This document shows positions 23,900-31,330 of a stretch of 31,733 nucleotides of DNA, piece by piece; position 1 is the stretch's first letter, and each line of letters opens with the position of its first letter. The notes beneath the pieces are model-generated. The model was given only the letters and a program-made list of their open reading frames with translations, was not told the origin of the DNA and did not search any database. The stretch is from Synergistales bacterium (GTDB lineage Bacteria > Synergistota > Synergistia > Synergistales > Aminobacteriaceae), in assembly GCA_025997935.1 (NCBI GenBank), contig BNVG01000007.1, positions 1 to 31,733 of the forward strand, read 5' to 3'. The translations under genes were made by a program, and so were the position numbers.

Positions 23900-24904
23900 C
23901 TATTTCATCGCCGCCTTAACTCTGTCGTAAAGACCGTCGCTCCAGCCGAAAGTCGCGCCCTGAGCATAGAAAGCCTCAGCCTTCGCTTTGAAACCCGCGA
24001 GAACCTCAGCGCTTGGGTTGACGACTGTCACCTTGCCTTCGTCCACCATTTTCTTGAGGTAGCCCGCCTCGGACGCTATCTGCAGTTCGTTGTTATACAC
24101 GCCGGCTTCTTTGCAGGTGGAAACCAGCAACGCCTGCTGTTCGGAGGTGAGCGCGTTAAACACGTTCGCCGAGCAGACTAAAGTGGTGAAATTCTTGACG
24201 TGTCCGTCCAAAATGAGATATTTGGCGACTTCGTGAAGTTTCCTGCCGTACAGCGTCGCAAGCGGATTTTCCGCACCGTCGATTGTACGTGTCTGCAACG
24301 CCTGGTAAACATCTCCCAAATCCATACCGGTAGACGCCGCGCCTAAGACATCGAAACCTATGGACTGAATCTTATTGCCCGGCACGCGAATCTTCATGCC
24401 TTTCAGGTCATCGACGGTGTTGACGGGCTTGTTTGTCAGAGTGTGGCGCGCGCCGTAAATCCAGTTTGAGCCGAGAAGTTTCAGACCCTTCGCCTCAAGC
24501 GCCGCTTCCTGCTGCTTATACCAGTCGGACGCGACTAATTTCCAGCACTCGTCCCAGCTGTCAAACAAAAACGGCCCGAACACAATACCGAAATCCTTGA
24601 CGCCGTAATCAGCGTAGAACGCGCCGTCAGCCAGCGTCACGACGGGCTCGTCAAGTAGCATAGAGTCTATCAGCTTGTTCTTCGAGCCAAGTTGCGAATC
24701 GGGGAACAGCTCAATCTTCAAAGAACCGCCGCTACGCGCGTCAACTAACTCCTGCCATTTGACCAAGCCCTGACCAAAGGGTTCGCTTATGGAATTTTCA
24801 AAACCAATCTGAATCACCGTAGCGTCCGCGGCGAGCGCATAGCCGCTTTGGCTCAGCGCCGCAATTACAGCAACAACCAACAAGGCGAATTTCTTAAACT
24901 TCAT
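23900..24904 (-). CDS. dctP: TRAP transporter substrate-binding protein (DctP family)
   Basis: A 334-residue periplasmic binding protein. The N-terminus is a signal peptide (MKFKKFALLVVAVIAALS, likely cleaved after ALA near residue 25). Family features are FPDSQLGSKNKLIDSML near residue 65, MKIRVPGNKIQSI with the conserved carboxylate-binding Arg, and the TIDGAENPL block near residue 225. Ligands are usually organic acids, sugar acids or amino-acid-like carboxylates. I chose ATG at 24904, where AAAGGGG lies 8 bases upstream; a GTG three codons earlier overlaps that site. It is 20 bp downstream of the dehydrogenase gene. A hairpin follows that could raise its mRNA level relative to the permeases. 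Confidence 0.95.
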   Translation of the reverse strand: MKFKKFALLVVAVIAALSQSGYALAADATVIQIGFENSISEPFGQGLVKWQELVDARSGGSLKIELFPDSQLGSKNKLIDSMLLDEPVVTLADGAFYADYGVKDFGIVFGPFLFDSWDECWKLVASDWYKQQEAALEAKGLKLLGSNWIYGARHTLTNKPVNTVDDLKGMKIRVPGNKIQSIGFDVLGAASTGMDLGDVYQALQTRTIDGAENPLATLYGRKLHEVAKYLILDGHVKNFTTLVCSANVFNALTSEQQALLVSTCKEAGVYNNELQIASEAGYLKKMVDEGKVTVVNPSAEVLAGFKAKAEAFYAQGATFGWSDGLYDRVKAAMK

Positions 24905-24924
24905 GTGTAGCACCCCTTTTCAGA

Positions 24925-25950
24925 TTATTTGTTACTAAAATCCAACAACACCTTCAACATATTCCCGGAGTTTTTGTCAAAATCGGCAAAGGCCTTATCG
25001 GCGTCACTCCAGTGATATGTATTGGTAACGATTTTCTCCAAGTCCACTTCGCCCGCTTTGACGAGTTCGATAAGTTCCGTGAAGTCTCTTTTTAGCGCGT
25101 TGCGTGAACCCGAAACATGCAGTTCCTTTTTTTGCAACAACGTGAAATTGAAATCGAGGTTTTGTTTGCCGACGCCTATCAACACGACGTTGCCGCCGTA
25201 AGCCGCGGCGTCTATGCAGTTTTGAAAGGTGGAGGGAAGTCCGACGGCCTCTACCGTGACATCAAAGCCGTCTGAGCCGGTGATTTTCTGTACGGCTTTT
25301 TCAAGAGCTTCTTTGGAGTCGTTCAGGATAACGCCGTCTACGCCGAAAGTCAAGGCGTAATCGAGTTTTCCCTTGGCGACGTCCGCGACATATACCTCAG
25401 CGCCCTTGATACGCGCGGCGACCGCGGCGAGAATGCCGATAGTGCCGGCGCCTACAATCAACACTTTTTGACCGGATCTGACATTGCCCTGAGAGATTCC
25501 GTGGTAGCTTATACAAAACGGCTCAATAAGAGCGAGCGTCTTCGCGGGTAAACCCAAGCCGTCATAGATGCGCGAAACCGGCATCGTCAAAAATTCGGAG
25601 AAAGCGCCTTCACGCTGAACCCCCATTGTTTGGTTGTCCATACAACAATTGACTAACCCGCGTCTGCACGAGTAACAGGTTCCGCAATTAAAATACGGGT
25701 TACAGGTGACGACCATGCCCGGTTTTAATCCTTTGTCGTTTTCTTCGATTTCGATAATCTCAGCTGAAAATTCATGTCCTGGTGTGCGCGGATATGAGAA
25801 ATACGCAAACGAACCGCGATAGGAGCCTAAATCGCTACCGCATATACCACCATACAGCAGTTTAAGCAGAGCCTCACCCTTTTTGGGTATCGGTTTTGGC
25901 GCGTCAACAAACACAACCTCGCCCGGAGCCTTGATTACAATTGATTTCAT
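24925..25950 (-). CDS. zinc-binding medium-chain alcohol/polyol dehydrogenase
   Basis: A 341-residue medium-chain dehydrogenase that oxidises a hydroxyl group with NAD(P). Catalytic zinc ligands are in CGSDLGSY (near residue 38) and GHEFSAEI. The structural zinc site is CGTCYSCRRGLVNCC near residues 90-104. The dinucleotide site VLIVGAGTIGI is near residue 165, with Asp in VADVAKGK after the next strand favouring NAD. It resembles the sorbitol/galactitol/L-idonate dehydrogenase group. The ATG at 25950 matches the family N-terminus (MKSIVIKAPGEV), and GGAGAGCGGGGG precedes it. The frame extends 21 residues further without support. It has its own promoter and heads the dctPQM operon, so it likely oxidises the imported hydroxy-acid or polyol. 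Confidence 0.93.
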   Translation of the reverse strand: MKSIVIKAPGEVVFVDAPKPIPKKGEALLKLLYGGICGSDLGSYRGSFAYFSYPRTPGHEFSAEIIEIEENDKGLKPGMVVTCNPYFNCGTCYSCRRGLVNCCMDNQTMGVQREGAFSEFLTMPVSRIYDGLGLPAKTLALIEPFCISYHGISQGNVRSGQKVLIVGAGTIGILAAVAARIKGAEVYVADVAKGKLDYALTFGVDGVILNDSKEALEKAVQKITGSDGFDVTVEAVGLPSTFQNCIDAAAYGGNVVLIGVGKQNLDFNFTLLQKKELHVSGSRNALKRDFTELIELVKAGEVDLEKIVTNTYHWSDADKAFADFDKNSGNMLKVLLDFSNK

Positions 25951-25977
25951 AGCAACCCCCGCTCTCCTGTTTTGTGC

Positions 25978-26006
25978 AACATAACACGTGCTGAATATTT
26001 TGTCAA
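25978..26006 (-). promoter_or_regulatory. near-consensus promoter of the dehydrogenase-TRAP operon
   Basis: On the minus strand, TTGACA (26006-26001), a 17-bp spacer and TATGTT (25983-25978) with a TGT extended -10. Predicted start is near 25971, about 20 bases before the dehydrogenase ATG. It shows that this operon can be transcribed independently of the ketoacyl synthase gene upstream. Confidence 0.8.
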
Positions 26007-26030
26007 TTGGCAAGTTGAAGTTTCACCGCC

Positions 26031-27104
26031 TTAACGAGCCAATCCGTTTGCGGTGATGACCGTGCCGCCCCAGGAGAGGCCGACGCCGAAGCCCATGAGC
26101 AGGATTTTGTCACCTGGTCTCAGGCGGCCTGAGCTTCTGAGGTCGTTCAGGGCGACGGGGATGGTGGAGCTGACGGTGTTCCCGTAATTTTCGATGTCGA
26201 TGATAAATTTTTCGGGCGGGATTTCGAGCGCGTCGCGCACTTTTTCAAGTAGCACGAGGCTCGCCTGATGGACGATAACCCAGTCTATGCCGTCTACGGT
26301 GACGCCGTTCAGGCTCAGGGTATCATCGAAGCAGGGAGGAGCGACTTCGAGCGAGAAGCTCAGAACTTCCGGCCCGTTCATGTAGAGATGTTCCGGCGTG
26401 CGGACGTTGCCCCAGCGGTTTGTCACCTCGACGCGGGTCTCGGGAGAAGAGGGAGCCGCCCAGGCCCCGGCGGGGATTAACAGCTTGTCCGCGCCCCCGC
26501 CGTTCGTGCCGAGCGAAAACTCCCCGATGTCCGCCGCGTCGCTCGCCTCCACCAAGGTGGCCGCCGCCGCGTCGCCGAAGAGCGTGCGGGTGCTCTTGTC
26601 CAAGGGATGAATGACGCGCGAAATAGTATCCGCCGTTATAAGGAGGACGTTTCGAGCTACGCCGCCCAAGATCAGCCCCTTCGCTACGGCTAATCCGTAG
26701 ATGTACCCCGAACAGCCGAGGTTGTAGTCGAGAGCGCCGATGTTTTGGCGAAGCCCAAGCCGGTGCTGAACGATACAGGCCGTCGCGGGCAGGAAGTGAT
26801 CGGGGCACTCCGTGCAGAGCAGGAGAAAGTCGATGTCGGCGCGGTCTATACCGTGTTCCGCGAAGAGCTTTTCTCCCGCCGCCGCGGCGATGTCGGAAAC
26901 CAACTCGCCGTCCACGACGTGACGCTTGGCTATTCCCGTTTTACTGAAAATTTTGCCCTCCGACCAACGCGCCCCCGACGCGGTCTCGTTCCACTCGCGG
27001 ACGAGCGCCGCGTTGTCCATAACCTTCTCCGGCAAATAGACCGAAATGGCCCTGCATGACGCCCCGCTAATGGGGAGTGATTTTTCCTTCGATTGATTTT
27101 TCAA
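26031..27104 (-). CDS. orphan beta-ketoacyl-ACP synthase III-like protein
   Basis: A 357-residue thiolase-fold condensing enzyme of the KAS III (FabH-like) group. The catalytic triad is visible: Cys131 in LGCSGYIYGL, His279 in VIVHQAS, and Asn in IENYGNTVSST near residue 310. Other family blocks are TGIAKRHV, DFLLLCTECPD, FGDAAAATLVEAS and GFGVGLSWGG at the C-terminus. It is some 30-40 residues longer than typical FabH, with extra N-terminal residues. It is not in a fab cluster: neighbours are a dehydrogenase-TRAP operon and redox proteins. It may therefore prime a special lipid, polyketide or cell-surface acyl group rather than bulk fatty-acid synthesis. The TTG start at 27104 has GAGGT at about 11 bases. 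Transcription must pass an intrinsic terminator just upstream. Confidence 0.88.
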   Translation of the reverse strand: MKNQSKEKSLPISGASCRAISVYLPEKVMDNAALVREWNETASGARWSEGKIFSKTGIAKRHVVDGELVSDIAAAAGEKLFAEHGIDRADIDFLLLCTECPDHFLPATACIVQHRLGLRQNIGALDYNLGCSGYIYGLAVAKGLILGGVARNVLLITADTISRVIHPLDKSTRTLFGDAAAATLVEASDAADIGEFSLGTNGGGADKLLIPAGAWAAPSSPETRVEVTNRWGNVRTPEHLYMNGPEVLSFSLEVAPPCFDDTLSLNGVTVDGIDWVIVHQASLVLLEKVRDALEIPPEKFIIDIENYGNTVSSTIPVALNDLRSSGRLRPGDKILLMGFGVGLSWGGTVITANGLAR

Positions 27105-27122
27105 ATTAGAGATACCTCGCGC

Positions 27123-27152
27123 AAAAAATAAAGACCCCCAACAAGGGTCTTT
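27123..27152 (-). terminator. intrinsic terminator just upstream of the ketoacyl synthase
   Basis: On the minus strand AAAGACCC (27152-27145) pairs with GGGTCTTT (27137-27130) over a 7-base loop, followed by ATTTTTTGC. The U-run ends only about 19 bases before the ketoacyl synthase start codon. It may end the ferredoxin/zinc-ribbon transcript, a small RNA, or act as an attenuator. Confidence 0.75.
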
Positions 27153-27335
27153 GTGAATAACTTTTTTATATTATACTACAAAACCGAGATGATCCTCGCC
27201 ACGCAAGAGGTGTGTCGATAGATAACGCTCGGGTCGAGTTGGGCCCTGACTTTTACACATCCCCATAAAAAATAGTCAATAAAAACACAATAACATTAAA
27301 AAAGGCGCTTCTCCAAAACAAAGAACCATACCGGC
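27153..27335 (-). other. leader or small-RNA-like region with a 31-codon ORF
   Basis: No annotated gene fits this stretch. On the minus strand it has a possible promoter (TTGACT 27279-27274, 18-bp spacer, TAAAAG 27255-27250) and a TATAAT at 27175-27170. It also has small alternative hairpins: CCTC with GAGG versus CGAG with CTCG, around 27187-27217. These are followed by the terminator at 27123-27152. A 31-codon frame (27266 to stop at 27171), starting MGMCKSQG and ending HLGFVV, is also open, but has no ribosome site. It could be an attenuator leader for the ketoacyl synthase or a small RNA of roughly 120 bases. Confidence 0.4.
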
Positions 27336-27575
27336 TCATTTTCTCACGCCGCGCGACACAAAGCGCTCGTACATCGCGTCCCCCACGCACTCGCGCGCGT
27401 ACTTACACCAGCTGACGCAGCTCAACGCGTCGTTGTAGGCGATGAAGCCGCAGGCCGGGCAGGCGACTTGCGTATCGACGGAAAAAATCTCTATTTCACC
27501 TCCGCATTCGGGGCAAGTCTTTATTTTAAGCGTAGGAGCGCCCTTTATGCCCGCCGCTCCCGGGCAGCCGTTCAT
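27336..27575 (-). CDS. small cysteine-rich zinc-ribbon protein
   Basis: A 79-residue protein with CPECGG near residue 27 and CPACGF near residue 46, a typical zinc ribbon, followed by SCVSWCKYARECVG with three further cysteines near residues 58-68. No membrane segment or signal. I chose ATG at 27575, with AAAGGA about 10 bases upstream; a TTG six codons earlier lacks a site. It lies 37 bp after the two-cluster ferredoxin gene on the same strand, so the two are probably co-transcribed under the divergent Crp/Fnr regulator. A metal-binding or redox-relay role is inferred. Function unknown. Confidence 0.75.
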   Translation of the reverse strand: MNGCPGAAGIKGAPTLKIKTCPECGGEIEIFSVDTQVACPACGFIAYNDALSCVSWCKYARECVGDAMYERFVSRGVRK

Positions 27576-27612
27576 CGGCCCACATCCTTTCAAACTCTAA
27601 TCAAGGTTCTAA

Positions 27613-28323
27613 TCAAGACTCCAAAACATCGCCCTTGACGGATAGCGTCACTACTTGCCACGGAATCATTTTCTCCGAGTTTTTCAGCGCCGTCTTCACG
27701 GCGTGCTCAATCCCGCCGCAGCATGGAACTTCCATGCGTACCACCGTCACGGATTTAATATCGTTCTCCGCGATAATTGCCGATACTTTTTCGCTGTAAT
27801 CGACATCGTCCAATTTCGGGCAACCAATAAGAGTGATTTTATTACGCATGAACTTGTCATGAAAATCACCTCTGGCATAAGCGGCGCAGTCGGCGGATAT
27901 AAGCAAATTAGCGCCGTTAAAATAAGGCGCGTTCACCGGCGCGAGTTTTATCTGCACAGGCCATTGATTCAGATTGCTTTGCGCTTGCGGCCGCTCGACG
28001 CTCTCAGCGGAGGCCGGCGCGTCTCGCCTTATGGCGTGGGCGTTGCCTCCGGGACATCCGCTATGCGGCGCGGCGTTTTCCGCCTTTTGCGCGAGGGCCA
28101 TTTTTACGGCCTTTTCATTATATTCACTGGCTTCCCGTTCCTCAAAAGTTATGGCTCCGGTAGGGCAGACCGGCAGGCAGTTTCCCAAGCCGTCACAGTA
28201 ATCGTCGCGTAGCAGTTTAGCTTTACCGTCTACGATGCCTATGGCCGACTCGTGGCAGGCCTCCGCGCAAAGTCCGCAACCGTTGCAAAGCGCTTCGTTG
28301 ATTTTAATGATTTTACGTATCAT
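27613..28323 (-). CDS. two-cluster ferredoxin-domain iron-sulfur protein
   Basis: A 236-residue protein. The N-terminal 65 residues carry two cluster motifs: CNGCGLCAEACHES and CDGLGNCLPVCPTG. The second has five rather than two residues between its first two cysteines, an arrangement I have seen repeatedly in this protein type. A linker with APHSGCPGG follows (about residues 85-95). The C-terminal domain (about 120-236) has QWPVQIKLAPVNAPYF, LLISADCAAYA, LIGCPKLDD and VPCCGGIEHAV, giving more conserved cysteines that could bind metal. It is divergent from a Crp/Fnr regulator, a setting often seen in anaerobes for redox or nitrosative-stress genes. It probably acts in electron transfer or as a cluster-based sensor/repair protein. 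Exact role unknown. Confidence 0.85.
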   Translation of the reverse strand: MIRKIIKINEALCNGCGLCAEACHESAIGIVDGKAKLLRDDYCDGLGNCLPVCPTGAITFEEREASEYNEKAVKMALAQKAENAAPHSGCPGGNAHAIRRDAPASAESVERPQAQSNLNQWPVQIKLAPVNAPYFNGANLLISADCAAYARGDFHDKFMRNKITLIGCPKLDDVDYSEKVSAIIAENDIKSVTVVRMEVPCCGGIEHAVKTALKNSEKMIPWQVVTLSVKGDVLES

Positions 28324-28362
28324 TTTTCATCGTCTCCTTTTGTCGTCTCTTTCTTTTGTTCC

Positions 28363-28396
28363 CTTGACTTAATAAACCTCATTATATTAAGCTAAG
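28363..28396. promoter_or_regulatory. 12-10-12 inverted repeat, likely Crp/Fnr operator
   Basis: CTTGACTTAATA (28363-28374) and TATTAAGCTAAG (28385-28396) are inverted copies with two mismatches and a 10-bp centre. The site overlaps a TATAAT (minus strand, 28386-28381) that can serve the ferredoxin gene, and a TTGACT that can serve the regulator gene. Its position fits autoregulation and control of the divergent unit. Confidence 0.65.
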
Positions 28397-28408
28397 TGAA
28401 AATAGTCG

Positions 28409-28422
28409 GTTGTATTTACAAC
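28409..28422. promoter_or_regulatory. small perfect dyad upstream of the Crp/Fnr gene
   Basis: GTTGTA and TACAAC flank TT, a perfect 6-bp dyad. It ends about 15 bases before the regulator ATG. It could be a second operator or a hairpin near the ribosome site AGAGG. Confidence 0.4.
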
Positions 28423-28437
28423 GAAAAGAGGTCAAGG

Positions 28438-29100
28438 ATGAAAAATCTATTCCAACGCGTAAAAACGAGCCCGCTTTTTGTGGATATAGACGAGCGTGAT
28501 TTATCGGCCTTGCTTGATTGTTTGGCGGCGGAGCAAAGCCACTTTGAAAAACATAGCTTCATATTCACGGAGGGTGAAGCCGCTACGCGTTTAGGCGTTG
28601 TTCTCTCCGGCAGCGTTCATGTCGTGCGGGATGATTTTTGGGGAAACCGGACGATAGTAGCGCGCATAGAGCCGGGCGACTTGTTCGGCGAGGCTTTTTC
28701 CTGCGCTGCCGTTGACAGGCTTCCCGTCAGCGTGGTGTCCTGTGAAAAATCGGAAATTCTTTTGCTTGATTACGGGCGCGTCATTACGACTTGCGCCTCG
28801 GCCTGCGCGTTCCATAATGTCCTGGTTAAAAATATGACAAAAATATTAGCGGCGAAAAATATTCTGCTCACACAAAAAATGGAGTATCTCACGCGCCGCA
28901 CCACGCGGGAAAAACTGCTCTCGTTCTTATCGGCGCAGGCAAAGCGGAAGGGCGGCAATTCTTTTGAAATTCCCTTTGACAGGCAGGAGCTGGCGGATTA
29001 TCTTTCAGTCGACCGCAGCGCGCTGAGTGGCGAACTTTCAAGAATGCGGGATGAGGAAATTATACGATTCCACAAAAATCATTTTGAGATTTTGACTTGA
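28438..29100 (+). CDS. Crp/Fnr-family transcriptional regulator
   Basis: A 220-residue regulator. The N-terminal cyclic-nucleotide-binding-like beta barrel (about residues 10-125) shows FIFTEGEAATRLGVVLSGSVHV and IEPGDLFGEAF. A dimerisation helix follows, then a winged helix-turn-helix near residues 180-205 (FDRQELADYLSVDRSALSGELSRM). There is no N-terminal cysteine cluster as in FNR, and the cAMP-binding Arg-Ser pattern of CRP is not obvious, so haem or another effector is possible. I chose ATG at 28438, after AGAGG; a GTG at 28396 would add 14 residues overlapping the operator. It is divergent from the ferredoxin and zinc-ribbon genes, which it probably controls, much like HcpR-type nitrosative-stress regulators in other anaerobes (inference). 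Confidence 0.92.
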   Translation: MKNLFQRVKTSPLFVDIDERDLSALLDCLAAEQSHFEKHSFIFTEGEAATRLGVVLSGSVHVVRDDFWGNRTIVARIEPGDLFGEAFSCAAVDRLPVSVVSCEKSEILLLDYGRVITTCASACAFHNVLVKNMTKILAAKNILLTQKMEYLTRRTTREKLLSFLSAQAKRKGGNSFEIPFDRQELADYLSVDRSALSGELSRMRDEEIIRFHKNHFEILT

Positions 29101-29124
29101 TATAACTAAGCTATAACTTTGTCG

Positions 29125-29139
29125 CCCCTCTGGGGTTTT
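29125..29139 (+). terminator. weak terminator-like hairpin after the Crp/Fnr gene
   Basis: CCCC, TCT, GGGG, then TTTT. The stem is only 4 bp (one more G-U pair is possible). It lies 25 bp after the regulator stop, before the convergent restriction gene. Confidence 0.35.
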
Positions 29140-29176
29140 GCAATCGCCCTTCCTTTGGCCTTCTCTCGTTTTCGCC

Positions 29177-31330
29177 TTACAATGTCTGCATTACGTTCAG
29201 CAAACTTTGGTAGCTGTCGACATCGTGATACTTAACGCCCGCCGTCGACAATTCGTTAAACAGTTTCTTCGCGCAGGATATTTTTGCCTGCTCGATAGGG
29301 CGTAGGTTCAGGCTGTCCATCGTGCCTTTCGTTTCGGCGATGAAGAATATGTGTTTTACAGCGCCGCGCTTGAAAGTGATAGCCCAGTCCGGCGAGTAGT
29401 TGCCGACTGGCGTAGGAATATAAAAACCCTTAGGCCCTCGCGGAAGTTTTGCGTACACGACCACTTCATCGGCGGTGTCCAAATCGGCGGCGAATTTTCG
29501 CTCTATGCTTTCATCACTCGTCCCGTCGGTGAACACGTAGTCCTGAATCGCCCTCTTGGCCTGAAACGCTTTCGCGTACTCGTTTGACGCGCGGCTCATA
29601 TTGAATATATCCTGCGCGTAAGGTTCTTCCGCGCTTGGCGCGTAACTTATATGCTCCACGACAACCGCCGCTTTTTGCTTGTTGATTTCGTCTATGACCT
29701 TGCTGATAAACTCCTCCGGGTTCAGCTTGAACAGATATATTTTATCCGGCTCGAGCCCTGACAGTATCTTTGTCACACTGCGGCGCGTAAGCGTAGTCCC
29801 TTCGGCTACTTTCCCGACAAGGTCATAACGAACGGAGCTGCCGTGCGAATGTAAGAGCGTCCGTGTCTGCGTGCGCCGCACATTGAACTCCGCGCCGTCC
29901 TGTTCGCCCACTGTCTGCGTGTACTGAAGCTGCGCGACTTTCAGGGTGGCGTTTACGGCGGCGACAGACTTTTGAATCAAGTCAGAACTGTTAAACTCCA
30001 CGGTATACGCGTATTTTTTGTTAATGCGCTCCCACAATTCCTTGAAGTCTTTCCAGTTATCGTTTAGCGGGTTATCCTTTATCTGCGGAGCGTGTCCGTT
30101 GCCGGTCATATCTTGTAGCACATTGGGATCGAAAATGCCCTGCACAAGCATATGAATGCCCGTGGCATACGGAGCCAAATCTTCTCTCAATGGCGCAAGC
30201 CGTCCCTTTTCGGCGTCCGAGCGATAGGCATCCGTAATTTTTCCGTCGTCGTCAACGTAGTCGTTACGAATCAAGTAGTTATATAAGGCCGTCGCCTCTG
30301 TCGCGCTGATGATATGCGTCTCGCCGCCTATTGTAAGCGTTTTGCCTGTGAAATATTCAATGCTTGCCTTGGTTGGGCGGTCGTACAAGTCCTCGCGGAT
30401 TTTAGTCTGCAAGTCGGAGACAAATCCGGCGTAGCTTTCAGACGCGATAACCGTTAATTTGTTTACGTCCTGAACAAGTTCCTCGCCCAAGACCTCCACG
30501 TCCTGCCTGTCGCCTGATTGATTGACGCAAAGCCGCAAGCCGCGTCCGACTTCCTGACGTTTGGCGGTTGCGTTGTCGGAGTGCTTGAGAGTGCAAATCT
30601 GAAACACATTCGGGTTGTCCCAACCCTCGCGCAACGCGGAATGGGAGAATATAAAACGGGTAGGCTCGTCAAAGCTGAGCAGCCGTTCCTTGTTTTTCAA
30701 TATCAGGTCGTAAGCTGAAATATCGTCTGAAAACTCGCCTCCGCGTTTGACCACGCTGTTTACAAAACGACCTTTGTCGATTGAAAAGTATCCGCGATGA
30801 GTGTCGGCCGTCTTAATACCGCGCAAATACTCCTGATACGCGGAAGGGAACAGCGTCAGCCGCTCGTTTAGCTCGGCATCGTACTCCCGCTCAAAAACGC
30901 GCCCGTATTCACCCTCGATTTCCGCGCCGTCGTCATTGTACAGGCGGTATTTCGCAACCTCGTCAATAAAGAACAGCGACAGGCATTTTATGCCGCTTTG
31001 GAATAGTTTTTCCTCTTTATCAAAATGCGAGGCTATCGTTTCACGGATTTGAATGCGCCTTATATCGTCGTCGTTTACATTGCCGTTGGCTTCGCCCGCA
31101 AAGAGGGAATCGCCGCTTGAAAAAGTCACAAGGCCGCGAAACGGGTCAACTTCCGCTATGGACAATCCTTTGTATTGCTCCAAGTCATTGGAGGCGCTGT
31201 ACAGGCTGTCGCCCGCGCTGAGTATACGCATTTCGCGCTTGATGCCTTTATTGTGTCTTACCTCGAACTCTATGCGGGCGCGGGGCGGCATTTTGGGGCT
31301 TAGGACAATCTCCGACAGATAAAGATATAG
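29177..31330 (-). pseudogene. type III restriction subunit, N-terminus lost at an IS junction
   Basis: The remaining 700 or so residues are the C-terminal part of a type III restriction-modification Res protein, an ATP-dependent helicase-nuclease that cuts DNA with its Mod partner. Visible parts are IRRIQIRETIASHFDKE and LSLFFIDEVAKYR near residues 78-116, helicase region with SHSALREGWDNPNVFQ and motif VI QEVGRGLR near residue 246-253, and a C-terminal nuclease with PDW near 635 and ETK near 653. Full Res proteins are about 950-1000 residues. The Walker A and DEAH-type motifs are missing. The frame runs past ATG 31291 to an in-frame TAA at 31331, where IS630-like sequence begins. Probably inactive. 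An ATG-started fragment with the nuclease but no ATPase could still be made. Confidence 0.85.

Noticed and set aside
23900..24913. GTG start of dctP at 24913
   Set aside because: It sits on the ribosome site of the ATG at 24904, and the signal peptide begins properly at the later Met.
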